Positions 1 through 7,202 of a DNA stretch of 32,330 bases are shown here, piece after piece. The DNA is taken from contig CAJUSD010000036.1 of NCBI GenBank assembly GCA_910589145.1, forward strand, positions 1 through 32,330, in the 5' to 3' direction. A program made the translations under genes and the position numbers. Under the pieces are notes generated by a model, which saw only the letters and a list, made by a program, of their open reading frames with translations, was not told the DNA's origin and searched no databases. The DNA comes from an uncultured Oscillospiraceae bacterium (lineage in GTDB: Bacteria; Bacillota; Clostridia; Oscillospirales; Ruminococcaceae). Numbering within the stretch: the stretch's first letter is position 1; each line of letters starts with the position of its first letter.

Positions 1-225
1 ATGCGATTCTGTCATAGTATTGCTGCTGACTTCAACTTTTACTGCATCCAAAACAGTATATGAGCTGTATAAGCTTTCCAACTGTTCACTTATTGGAACA
101 GGGGCAGTACTGGAAACAGGACTTGTATTATTTCTGTTTAGTAATTTGATAGCTGAGAATAATATTATACTCGGGACTACTATTATAAAAGCTGCTGCTA
201 TAATTTTGTTAGGGACTGTTTTCAT
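1..225 (-). CDS. Secreted or membrane-anchored protein, N-terminal part (runs off the window)
   Basis: An open frame of 75 codons runs leftwards from an ATG at 225 to the window edge with no stop, so only the N-terminus is present. The start is supported by AGGAGAGGAG about 7 bases upstream. The protein begins MKTVPNKIIAAAFIIVVPSIILFSAIKLLNR: a short basic stretch followed by about 20 hydrophobic residues (8-28), which is a signal peptide or N-terminal anchor. A Ser/Thr/Pro-rich stretch and a hydrophilic segment follow, so the visible rest is probably outside the membrane. It lies 102 bp downstream of the secreted-protein gene at 328-882 on the same strand and may share its ECF-type promoter. 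No family is recognised. Confidence 0.72.
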   Translation of the reverse strand, partial: MKTVPNKIIAAAFIIVVPSIILFSAIKLLNRNNTSPVSSTAPVPISEQLESLYSSYTVLDAVKVEVSSNTMTESH

Positions 226-261
226 ACAAATGCTCCTCTCCTGTCTTATAAATGAAGTAAT

Positions 262-303
262 GAGTATAGAGGGAGATAAAGCATTTTAGCTCCCTCTATA
301 CTC
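262..303 (-). terminator. Long perfect stem-loop between two minus-strand genes
   Basis: Arms 262-275 (GAGTATAGAGGGAG) and 290-303 are perfect reverse complements (14 bp), and a further TAAA/TTTA pairing lies in the loop. There is no clear T-run on the minus side, so it may be an attenuator or an RNA-processing or stability hairpin rather than a full terminator. It sits between the genes at 328-882 and 1-225. Confidence 0.5.
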
Positions 304-327
304 TCTTAGAACCTATTCAAAAATTAA

Positions 328-882
328 TCAAATTGGATCGGCATCATCCAGTCTAATGGCAGCAGGAAAGAATGTTCCACCATCCTTACAGCGATAGGAA
401 TATTTTACATCGACATAAACAGTATCAGGTGCACCATCAGGATAGGAGAAGTACATTTCATCTTCATATGAATTGCACTTGACAGACTTTTCATGTTTAT
501 ACCATTCGTCCCCATTTTTGGGACGAATTTGTAGTATGTTCTTTGTAAATTGATTCGTCTCGGCAATTTCAGCAGATAACCTAACGTAATATGTTCCATT
601 CTTATCAACAACAAAGTTTAAAACATAAGTTACACGAGAGTCATCTCCAGAATAGGTATTATCATATGGCATAATGCCATCTTCAGGGGTATATTCAACA
701 ACCACCCGATCCAATAGAACCGCAGTAGATTCGTCAAATTCCGCAGCAGAAACCTCAATAGGCTTGTTGTCGGACGTATCAGAGGGAATGTCAATGTCTG
801 CCGCAAAAGCTGTGGTGCTCATGCCTAGAATCATTACCAGAGACGCCAGGAAAGAAACAGGTTTTCTCAGTTTTATTTTCAT
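328..882 (-). CDS. Secreted protein of unknown function (184 aa), probable ECF sigma target
   Basis: The chosen start is the ATG at 882, which has GGAGG 7 bases upstream; an upstream in-frame ATG at 921 has no ribosome binding site. The N-terminus MKIKLRKPVSFLASLVMILGMSTTAFA is a classic signal peptide with an Ala-x-Ala cleavage site near residue 27. The mature part (about 157 residues) is acidic near its N-terminus, rich in Tyr and Asp, and alternates hydrophobic residues as in beta-sandwich folds. It has no catalytic motif that I recognise. The gene diverges from the ECF sigma operon at 1111, and its upstream region carries the same bipartite promoter (937-968), so it is probably switched on by that sigma factor. 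Function unknown. Confidence 0.85.
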   Translation of the reverse strand: MKIKLRKPVSFLASLVMILGMSTTAFAADIDIPSDTSDNKPIEVSAAEFDESTAVLLDRVVVEYTPEDGIMPYDNTYSGDDSRVTYVLNFVVDKNGTYYVRLSAEIAETNQFTKNILQIRPKNGDEWYKHEKSVKCNSYEDEMYFSYPDGAPDTVYVDVKYSYRCKDGGTFFPAAIRLDDADPI

Positions 883-936
883 GAGAGTTCCTCCAAAGTT
901 TATAAAATTGAGAAAATCCAATTTCCCCTTTCACCC

Positions 937-968
937 ATTAAGACAAAACAGTAGTCTCAAGCGTCACA
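937..968 (-). promoter_or_regulatory. Putative ECF-sigma promoter, leftward
   Basis: Read on the minus strand this is TGTGACG, 15 bases, then TTGTCTTAAT. The same two blocks with identical 15-base spacing occur at 1053-1084 in front of the sigma gene. The layout (conserved -35-like and -10-like blocks, about 55 bp from the start codon at 882) fits an ECF-dependent promoter. Confidence 0.65.
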
Positions 969-1052
969 GAAAAATGCAAAAAAAGACATTATTTTTTTAA
1001 AGGGTTATGTAATACTGAAACAGGAAAAATTTTCTGAAAAAGCTGAAAAACC

Positions 1053-1084
1053 TGTGACGTTTGCAGGATGAAAATTGTCTTAAT
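1053..1084 (+). promoter_or_regulatory. Putative autoregulated ECF-sigma promoter
   Basis: TGTGACG (1053-1059), a 15-base spacer and TTGTCTTAAT (1075-1084) lie just ahead of the sigma gene and its AGGGGG ribosome binding site. This is the partner of the leftward copy at 937-968. It implies that the sigma factor drives its own operon, which is usual for ECF systems. Confidence 0.65.
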
Positions 1085-1110
1085 AATGGAAGGGGGAAAT
1101 TTAAGAAAAA

Positions 1111-1674
1111 ATGAAGACAAAACAAAATCTGTCAGATGCGGAAAACGTTCTGCTGGGTGAATTTTACCAAAACCATTTTGATGAATTATGGCGGCTGGCT
1201 CTGACAATCGTTAAAAACAGCGATACTGCCTATGATATCGTACAATCTGCCTTTGAAAAAACCATAGGCTCCTTTCATAATATAGTAAATCCTACCGAAA
1301 AGGTTTTACGCTCCTACCTGTATGTAGCTGTAAGATATACGGCATTAAACTATGTCCAAAGGCAAAAACTCCACCCCATTATTTCATATAATGAACTTAC
1401 TGGCCAATCGGTTGATCTGATGCCGGAGGAATATACCGATTTGGAAAGTGAATATGAAGAACTCCAACAGTGTATTGAACAGTTAAAAGATCCTTATAAG
1501 AGCTATATCCAAATGAAATATTATGAATCGCAGGACAATAAAACCATCGCGGAGACCACAAAAAAGAAAGAGGGCTCTGTCCGAATGATACATAAAAGGG
1601 CTATCGAGCATTTAGAACATATGATGAGCAAATTGGAAGAGGGGGAATCCGATGAAAAGGGGAAAAAACCCTAA
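1111..1674 (+). CDS. ECF-type RNA polymerase sigma factor
   Basis: The 187 residues have the usual ECF size and layout. Region 2 spans about residues 14-80 (FYQNHFDELWRLALTIVKN, then DIVQSAFEKT, the core-binding and -10 recognition helices). Region 4 spans about 115-170, with a helix-turn-helix around NKTIAETTKKKEGSVRMIHK for -35 recognition. The ATG at 1111 has AGGGGG 14 bases upstream, a rather long spacer. Its 3' end overlaps the next gene by 23 bp, so the two are translationally linked. The promoter-like sequence upstream and its divergent twin suggest that it transcribes both this operon and the secreted gene at 328-882. The signal is unknown; the secreted partners suggest an envelope stress. 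Confidence 0.9.
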   Translation: MKTKQNLSDAENVLLGEFYQNHFDELWRLALTIVKNSDTAYDIVQSAFEKTIGSFHNIVNPTEKVLRSYLYVAVRYTALNYVQRQKLHPIISYNELTGQSVDLMPEEYTDLESEYEELQQCIEQLKDPYKSYIQMKYYESQDNKTIAETTKKKEGSVRMIHKRAIEHLEHMMSKLEEGESDEKGKKP

Positions 1675-2422
1675 ACCTATATGCAAAGGGGAAAAGGAAA
1701 TATCAGAAATACAAATAGATCATAAAAAAATTAGGAAAGAGCTGGAACGTTTAAGAAATGATGATTCCCTGCCTTTGCCTGATCCCCAGAGAAAAGAAGC
1801 TGTTCGAAAATATCTGGTAGAGAAATGCAGGCAGATGGAATGGGAACAGGAAAATGCTGTACAGAATAGACAGTGTTTTTATTTTAACCGGCGTTTCTGG
1901 AAAATTTTTTGTATTGCAGCAATCATCTCAAGCTGTCTTTCCATAACAGTTTGGGCATATTACAGGGAATTTGTATTGACGGATTATGGAACACATACAG
2001 ATGTAAATGTTTATACCGATGAAGAAGACATTAACGAAAAAGTTTTAACTTACTATTATAAGCCCAATTATATACCAGAAGGTTTTCGATTGGCAATAGA
2101 AGGATATTATAAAATCGATGTTTCGTATACTTATTATACAGAGAATGAGGATTATCTTACAGTTGCTATGTGGACTGGTAATAATAGTGCTATTAATACA
2201 GAGAATATGGAAATACTGCCACAGGAAAATATTAACGGGTTTGAATGTACCCTCTATTCTAAAAAGGACAAATCCACCTCTTGTATTATTATAGATCATA
2301 TTGACTGTTTTGTCTATGTCTATGGAGACCTACCACCAGATGAAATTGTTAAAATTGCAGAAAATCTTGAACCTGTTCCAATGCCGGATATAGGGGATGG
2401 ATATTCTAATAGATATTTTTAA
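1652..2422 (+). CDS. Single-pass membrane protein, probable anti-sigma factor (DUF4367-like)
   Basis: 256 residues. About 80 charged cytoplasmic residues come first, then one membrane segment (about residues 84-102, IFCIAAIISSCLSITVWAY), then an extracytoplasmic domain of about 150 residues. The stretch YKPNYIPEGFRL is typical of the DUF4367-type domains found in Clostridial proteins encoded beside ECF sigma factors. The start has AGAGGGGG upstream and overlaps the end of the sigma gene. The topology (cytoplasmic N-terminal domain, one helix, external domain) and position fit a membrane anti-sigma factor that holds the sigma until an external signal arrives. That role is inferred; no zinc-binding anti-sigma (ZAS) motif is visible. 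Confidence 0.75.
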   Translation: MKRGKNPKPICKGEKEISEIQIDHKKIRKELERLRNDDSLPLPDPQRKEAVRKYLVEKCRQMEWEQENAVQNRQCFYFNRRFWKIFCIAAIISSCLSITVWAYYREFVLTDYGTHTDVNVYTDEEDINEKVLTYYYKPNYIPEGFRLAIEGYYKIDVSYTYYTENEDYLTVAMWTGNNSAINTENMEILPQENINGFECTLYSKKDKSTSCIIIDHIDCFVYVYGDLPPDEIVKIAENLEPVPMPDIGDGYSNRYF

Positions 2423-2438
2423 GAGGAGTTGTTTACTC

Positions 2439-2861
2439 ATGAAAAAGAAAATTGCTGCCTTACTTCTAACTGCTGCACTGATAACTTGTACTTCACAAGC
2501 TGCTTTTGCCATTGAAAATTTGCCGGAACCTACCGAACAGTCACAAATAGTGGTATCCCCACGCTATACAAATATTAGCAGATTCAGCCCTAGTTTAAGC
2601 AGAACAGGTGCTGTTTCCTGTGTTATCCAAACCTCTAACTGCGATTATTCTTTGTCGGTAGACCTTCAACAATATATCGACGGAAGTTGGGAAGATATTG
2701 ATAGCTGGGGTGAGGACGGAAATTCTTATGGCTATTTTTCCGCAAGCAGCAGCCTGGAGCGCGGCCAAAAATACCGCATCCGCGCTTACGTTGAAGTTTA
2801 CGGCGACAGCGGGGATATAATTGAAACCGCTACAAAGTATTCTTCCACTGTTACAGCATAA
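2439..2861 (+). CDS. Small secreted protein (140 aa), third gene of the ECF operon
   Basis: The ATG at 2439 is chosen because AGAGGAG lies about 11 bases upstream; an upstream in-frame ATG at 2397 sits inside the preceding gene without a ribosome binding site. MKKKIAALLLTAALITCTSQAAFA is a signal peptide cleaved near residue 24. The mature part of about 116 residues is rich in Ser, Tyr and Asp, with alternating hydrophobic residues (VSCVIQTSNCDYSLSVDLQQYIDGSWEDI) suggesting an Ig-like or carbohydrate-binding beta-sandwich. It contains two cysteines close together. The gene follows the anti-sigma gene by 16 bp and precedes a terminator. Function unknown. Confidence 0.82.
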   Translation: MKKKIAALLLTAALITCTSQAAFAIENLPEPTEQSQIVVSPRYTNISRFSPSLSRTGAVSCVIQTSNCDYSLSVDLQQYIDGSWEDIDSWGEDGNSYGYFSASSSLERGQKYRIRAYVEVYGDSGDIIETATKYSSTVTA

Positions 2862-2887
2862 CAGCCTTTTCTGCATTTTTTATTAAA

Positions 2888-2928
2888 CAGCCAGCCCCCG
2901 GGATAACGAAAATCCCAAGGGCTGGCTG
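2888..2928. terminator. Bidirectional terminator hairpin between convergent genes
   Basis: CAGCCAGCCC (2888-2897) pairs with GGGCTGGCTG (2919-2928), and GGGAT/ATCCC pair inside. It lies between the + gene ending at 2861 and the - gene ending at 2936, so it probably serves both. Confidence 0.8.
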
Positions 2929-2935
2929 CTTTGCT

Positions 2936-4798
2936 TTATGTCTGCAATCCAGCGAACTGGTTCTGATACAGCCGGTAATAAACGCCTTCCTGTTTCAGCA
3001 ATTCCGCATGGTTGCCGGACTCAACAATTTTCCCATCATCCACAACAATAATCTTGTCAGCAGTCCGAATGGTTGAAAGCCTGTGGGCAATAATCAGACT
3101 GGTTCTGTTCTTCATCAAAGCGAGCATAGCCTCCTGAATGTGGAGTTCCGTTCTGGTATCAACACTGGAAGTAGCTTCATCCAGAATTAAAATGCTTGGG
3201 TCAGCTAAAACCGCCCTGGCGATAGAAAGAAGCTGCCTTTGGCCCTGGCTCAGATTCCCGCCGGATTCGCTTAAAACGGAGTTATACCCATCCGGCAGGC
3301 GTTCAATGAAAATATCTGCATTGGCGGTCTGGGCGGCGCGTTTAACGGCGTTATCATCCGCATCCAGCTTTCCGTAACGGATGTTTCCTGCAATGGTATC
3401 GGAAAAAAGCACAGTGTCCTGTAAAACAATGGCGATGTTCCCCCTGAGTTCATCTTTAGGAATGTCCTGGATATTAACGCCGTCCAGCAGTATATTGCCT
3501 TTGTCAACATCGTAAAAGCGTGTAAGAAGATTAACGACAGTGGTCTTACCAGACCCAGTAGCCCCAACAATAGCGATTCTCTGACCGCTTTTGACGTGAA
3601 GGTCAAAGTCTTTCAAAACGGGCTTATCCGGCACATAGGAAAAGAAGATGTGGTTAAAATCAATGTCCCCGCGTACAGAAGGAAGGCTTTTCCTGCCCTC
3701 GTCAACTTCGGGGGGAGAGTCCAGAATCGCAAAGACACGTTCCGCGCCAGCGATAGCGGTTTGAATCTGCCCATACAGGTTCGCCAACTCGTTAATAGGG
3801 CGGGTAAATTGTTTGGAATACAGAATAAACGCCTGAATTACACCAATGCTGATGGCTCCCTGTAAAGCGAAGTAACCGCCAAAAGCGGCAATCAACAGAA
3901 ATCCGATATTGCCGATAACATTCATTACTGGCCCCATAATGCCCCCAAGGAGCTGTGCAATGATACCTGTTTTTTTCAGGTCTGCACTGATTGCGTTGAA
4001 TTCCCGTTCAGCGTTGTCTTCCCGGCTGAAAGCGACAACCGTATGATATCCGGTAATCATTTCCTCGGCATGGCCGTTTAATTGTCCCAGCAGGCTGGAC
4101 TGTCTTGAAAAGTACTTTCTCATGTATTTGGACATTTTTGCAGTTGCCAGAAGGCTTAAAATAACAGTTACCAAACTAATACCTGTCAGCGCAGGGGAGT
4201 AGTACAACATAATAACAATCGAGCCAACTACTGTTAAAGCCCCGGAAAACAGTGAACCAATGGAAGATGAAACCACTTGTGAAATATTTTCTACATCGTT
4301 GGTCATTCGGCTCATAATATCGCCGTGCTGGTGGGTGTCAATAAAACGGATTGGGAGCTTGACAATCCGGTTGAAAAGATCTGTCCTCATTCTGCGGACA
4401 GTAGCCTGGGAAAGGGAAACGCTGAAAATTCCCTGGAAGTATTGCATGACCGCAGTCAGAAGGTAGACGACTGCCAGCATTGCCAGCGTCCGAAGAACTG
4501 CCGCCATATCTACCGAGGAATTTCCGTCAACAGGGGTCATTGAGTTGATGGCCTCTCCCTGTAAACTGGGTGCTAAAAGCTGAAGGACTGTCACTGCCAG
4601 CATTACCACCAGCATACCTAATACCAAGTATTTGCTGGAACCAATATACTGAACCAGGCGCTTTATCGTTTCTTTGCCGTTTTTCGGTTTTTCAACAAAT
4701 AAGTTGCGCGGGCCTCTGCCGGGGCCTCCAGGCCCTCCTGGACCCCTCATCCCCATGGGAGGGCCTTGTCTTGCTGGGGCTTTATTTGCTTCACTCAT
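2936..4798 (-). CDS. ABC exporter half-transporter, catalytically complete partner
   Basis: 620 residues from the ATG at 4798, which follows GGGGGAAG; a longer reading to 4906 lies inside the upstream gene. The order is a Pro/Gly/Arg-rich cytoplasmic tail (about residues 10-32), six membrane helices (about 55-340) and an ATPase domain with Walker A GATGSGKTT (about 411), signature LSQGQ (about 514), Walker B ILILDEATS (about 537) and H-loop IAHRLST. All catalytic residues are intact. It overlaps the upstream half-transporter by 8 bp, and the two should form a heterodimeric multidrug or lipid-type exporter in which this subunit carries the canonical Glu and His. The Gly/Pro-rich tail is low-complexity. 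Substrate unknown. Confidence 0.93.
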   Translation of the reverse strand: MSEANKAPARQGPPMGMRGPGGPGGPGRGPRNLFVEKPKNGKETIKRLVQYIGSSKYLVLGMLVVMLAVTVLQLLAPSLQGEAINSMTPVDGNSSVDMAAVLRTLAMLAVVYLLTAVMQYFQGIFSVSLSQATVRRMRTDLFNRIVKLPIRFIDTHQHGDIMSRMTNDVENISQVVSSSIGSLFSGALTVVGSIVIMLYYSPALTGISLVTVILSLLATAKMSKYMRKYFSRQSSLLGQLNGHAEEMITGYHTVVAFSREDNAEREFNAISADLKKTGIIAQLLGGIMGPVMNVIGNIGFLLIAAFGGYFALQGAISIGVIQAFILYSKQFTRPINELANLYGQIQTAIAGAERVFAILDSPPEVDEGRKSLPSVRGDIDFNHIFFSYVPDKPVLKDFDLHVKSGQRIAIVGATGSGKTTVVNLLTRFYDVDKGNILLDGVNIQDIPKDELRGNIAIVLQDTVLFSDTIAGNIRYGKLDADDNAVKRAAQTANADIFIERLPDGYNSVLSESGGNLSQGQRQLLSIARAVLADPSILILDEATSSVDTRTELHIQEAMLALMKNRTSLIIAHRLSTIRTADKIIVVDDGKIVESGNHAELLKQEGVYYRLYQNQFAGLQT

Positions 4799-6527
4799 TT
4801 CCCACTTCCCCCTTTCGGATTTGGGAATTATATATGTCCTGATACAGAGGGCTGCGTTCCAGCAGTTCATAATGGCTGCCGCAGTCGGCAATCGCACCGT
4901 TTTCAATCACTGCTATCCGGTCTGCACCCATTACGCTGGCGACGCGCTGGGCAATCATAATAACAGTAGTACCCTTTAAGCTTTGCCGCATTGCCTTTTG
5001 AAGCCTGGCTTCTGTACCCAAATCCAGCGCCGACGTGGAATCGTCAAAAATCAGGATTTCCGGTTTTTTCAAAATCGCCCGCGCTATGGAAAGCCGCTGC
5101 TTCTGCCCGCCGGACAGCGACGCGCCTTTTTGGGTAATCTGGGTTTGGTATCCGTCAGGGAAAGACTGAATAAACTCGTCTGCCTGGGCTATTTTAGCTG
5201 CTTCAATTACTTCTTCTTCCGTTGCGTTTTCGTTTCCCCACCGGATATTATCAAGGATCGTACCAGCAAATAGTTCGCTGGTCTGCAATACCATTCCAAC
5301 CTTTTCCCGTAATCCGTCTAAAGAATATTCCTTTACATCTACACCATCCACCAATACACGGCCTTCTGTAGTATCGTAAAATCTGGGGACCAGGTTTACC
5401 ATGGAAGATTTTCCCGACCCGGTTGCACCTAAAACCGCAACCATTTCGCCAGGCCGAACTTCCAGGTTAATCCCCTGCAATACCGGACGGCCTGTCGTAT
5501 TGGGATAGTGAAAAGAGGCATTTTCAAAGCGGACAGTTCCTTTTTCCTTCTGCTCCGTCGAAAGGGAAAGGCTTCCGTTATGGATAACCGGTTCAGTTTC
5601 CAGCACCTCAATTAAACGGGACGCAGAAGCGGAAGCGCGGGAAAACACCTGGAACATCATACTAAACATCATAACCCCATGGAGAATCTGGGAAATATAG
5701 GTGACAGCTGCCATAACTTCCCCAACCTGCATCTGGCGTGCCTGTACCTGAAGCCCGCCCATATAGATAATTAAAAGGACAGTGATATTCATCAGAATGG
5801 AAAGCAGAGGCATGGCAGTAGCCATAAGCTTTTGAACCCGCATAGTAACACCAATTAAATCCTCATTGGCGCTGTAAAAACGTTCCTTTTCGTGATCTTC
5901 GCGGGTATAAGCCTTTACAACACGGGCCCCGGAAACATTTTCCTGAACCACAGCGTTTACTTTATCCAGTTTTTTCTGTACTACTTTAAATAAAGGGCTG
6001 CCCTTTTTCAAAACAATATAAGTTCCCAAAGCCTGCAAGGGCAGGACTGCAGCCAGCACTAACCCAAACTTTACATTAAGAGATAGTACCATAACAATTC
6101 CGCCAACGAACAGCATGCCCGTCCGAACCATCATACGCAGAATTTGGTTGACAAGGTTCTGCACCATGGTAATATCATTGGTCAAGCGGGTGACAAGCGA
6201 ACCGGTGGTAAATTTATCTGTCTGCTGAAACGAGAGATGCATGGTTTTTTTAAATACATCATTGCGCAAATCCATTGCGAAACTTTGAGAAGTTGCGCTG
6301 GAAAACGCCGCGCTTCCGATTCCCCCAATTCCCCCTAATATAACAAACAGCATCATAGTAATACCGGTGGTAATAATCAATTCCATATTTCCCGCCAGTA
6401 CGCCCTCGTCTACAATTTTTGACATCAGTTTGGGTTGTATCAGGTCTACCACAACTTCTATTACCATAAACAACGGAGTCATCAGTGCGATAAACCAATA
6501 TGGCTTTAAATATTTAATCAGTTTCAT
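4791..6527 (-). CDS. ABC exporter half-transporter with degenerate ATP site
   Basis: 578 residues: six membrane helices (about residues 15-300), then an ATPase domain with Walker A GATGSGKSS (about 366), signature LSGGQKQ (about 470), Walker B ILIFDDSTSALD (about 490) and switch region IMIAQRVASV (about 523). The catalytic Glu after Walker B is Asp, and the H-loop His is Gln. These substitutions mark the non-catalytic site of asymmetric heterodimeric exporters of the TM287/288 and BmrCD type; the partner gene just downstream has the intact residues. Its start overlaps the MarR gene by 14 bp, so regulator and both subunits form one transcript. Exported compound unknown. Confidence 0.93.
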   Translation of the reverse strand: MKLIKYLKPYWFIALMTPLFMVIEVVVDLIQPKLMSKIVDEGVLAGNMELIITTGITMMLFVILGGIGGIGSAAFSSATSQSFAMDLRNDVFKKTMHLSFQQTDKFTTGSLVTRLTNDITMVQNLVNQILRMMVRTGMLFVGGIVMVLSLNVKFGLVLAAVLPLQALGTYIVLKKGSPLFKVVQKKLDKVNAVVQENVSGARVVKAYTREDHEKERFYSANEDLIGVTMRVQKLMATAMPLLSILMNITVLLIIYMGGLQVQARQMQVGEVMAAVTYISQILHGVMMFSMMFQVFSRASASASRLIEVLETEPVIHNGSLSLSTEQKEKGTVRFENASFHYPNTTGRPVLQGINLEVRPGEMVAVLGATGSGKSSMVNLVPRFYDTTEGRVLVDGVDVKEYSLDGLREKVGMVLQTSELFAGTILDNIRWGNENATEEEVIEAAKIAQADEFIQSFPDGYQTQITQKGASLSGGQKQRLSIARAILKKPEILIFDDSTSALDLGTEARLQKAMRQSLKGTTVIMIAQRVASVMGADRIAVIENGAIADCGSHYELLERSPLYQDIYNSQIRKGEVGNE

Positions 6528-7008
6528 GGTCAGCCTTTTCTCCCCTTTCCTCTATTAAATTTTTCCTCATTTGGGATAATATAGACAACAGTTTTTGGCA
6601 ATCCTGTTCGGATATCCCCCTTAAAGTTTGTTCTTCCGCTTTGCGTATTTGTTCACGGGCCTTTGCATGAATCGCCCTTCCTGCCTCTGTAATATATACA
6701 AGTAGCTGACGTTGATCCTTTGTGTCTGTCTGCCGCATAATAAGCCCCTCCTGCTCCATCTTTTGCAGCGTTACGCTGACAGTTGGCGCAGCCAAATGGG
6801 TTACATTTGCCAAATCAAGCTGCGTTACTCCGTCGTGCTCACTTAAAAAATGGATAAATGGACGGTATGTGGGATTAATGCCAATGCGTTCTGTCTGCTC
6901 CCTCATGAGTTGGTGGAGGAGCCTGCTGACTTCTCCACAAAGCATACAGGGATTTTGACGCATTTCCTCCCATGGCGGATGAGGATGGCCCTTATGTTTA
7001 TCCTTCAT
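6514..7008 (-). CDS. MarR-family transcriptional regulator
   Basis: 164 residues with the MarR winged-helix fold: recognition helix region LAAPTVSVTLQKMEQEGLI (about residues 88-106), then the wing DTKDQRQLLVYITEAG with the characteristic D-x-R pair. The N-terminus is His/Pro-rich (HKGHPHPPWEEM) and two cysteines (PCMLC) lie near residue 22, which could allow metal or redox sensing, though this is speculative. The start has AAGGAG 8 bases upstream. It is first in the operon with the two exporter genes, and its promoter abuts a perfect 36-bp palindrome. It is therefore very probably an autorepressor that releases the exporter genes when it binds a toxic ligand. Confidence 0.92.
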   Translation of the reverse strand: MKDKHKGHPHPPWEEMRQNPCMLCGEVSRLLHQLMREQTERIGINPTYRPFIHFLSEHDGVTQLDLANVTHLAAPTVSVTLQKMEQEGLIMRQTDTKDQRQLLVYITEAGRAIHAKAREQIRKAEEQTLRGISEQDCQKLLSILSQMRKNLIEERGEKADHETD

Positions 7009-7040
7009 TTCATTTACTCCTTATCTGTCCAGAAGGACGG

Positions 7041-7076
7041 ATACTATTAATTAGTTTATAAACTAATTAATAGTAT
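7041..7076. promoter_or_regulatory. 36-bp perfect palindrome, probable MarR operator
   Basis: The 36 bases are exactly self-complementary; the left half is ATACTATTAATTAGTTTA. It begins inside the -10 box of the MarR-exporter promoter and ends 33 bp before the MarR start codon. MarR dimers bind AT-rich palindromes in just this position, so autorepression is the simplest reading. The length would allow two overlapping dimer sites. Confidence 0.8.
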
Positions 7077-7100
7077 AAAACGGAGTAAATGCTTTGTCAA
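7072..7100 (-). promoter_or_regulatory. Sigma-A promoter of the MarR-ABC exporter operon
   Basis: On the minus strand TTGACA (7100-7095), a 17-bp spacer and TATACT (7077-7072) give a near-consensus promoter. Its -10 box overlaps the palindrome at 7041-7076. Confidence 0.85.
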
Positions 7101-7166
7101 GGAAATTTTTAGAAGGCAAAACAAGTTCTGCAATTAGGTAAACTCCACACAATCTACAAAAAAATA

Positions 7167-7175
7167 TGGTATACT
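7167..7175 (+). promoter_or_regulatory. Probable extended -10 promoter of the two-component system
   Basis: TGGTATACT is an extended -10 element (TGn-TATACT) about 28 bp before the response regulator start. I see no good -35 box at the proper distance. Confidence 0.5.
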
Positions 7176-7202
7176 GAATGATGAAAAAGGGGTGCTTATC
7201 AT

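Noticed and set aside
20..289. An 89-codon hydrophobic frame on +
   Set aside because: The minus strand holds a better candidate: a signal-peptide gene starting at 225 with a strong ribosome binding site. The + frame has no such site.
4674..4979. A Gly/Pro-rich open frame on + opposite the exporter genes
   Set aside because: It mirrors the low-complexity tail of the minus-strand exporter gene and has no start signals.
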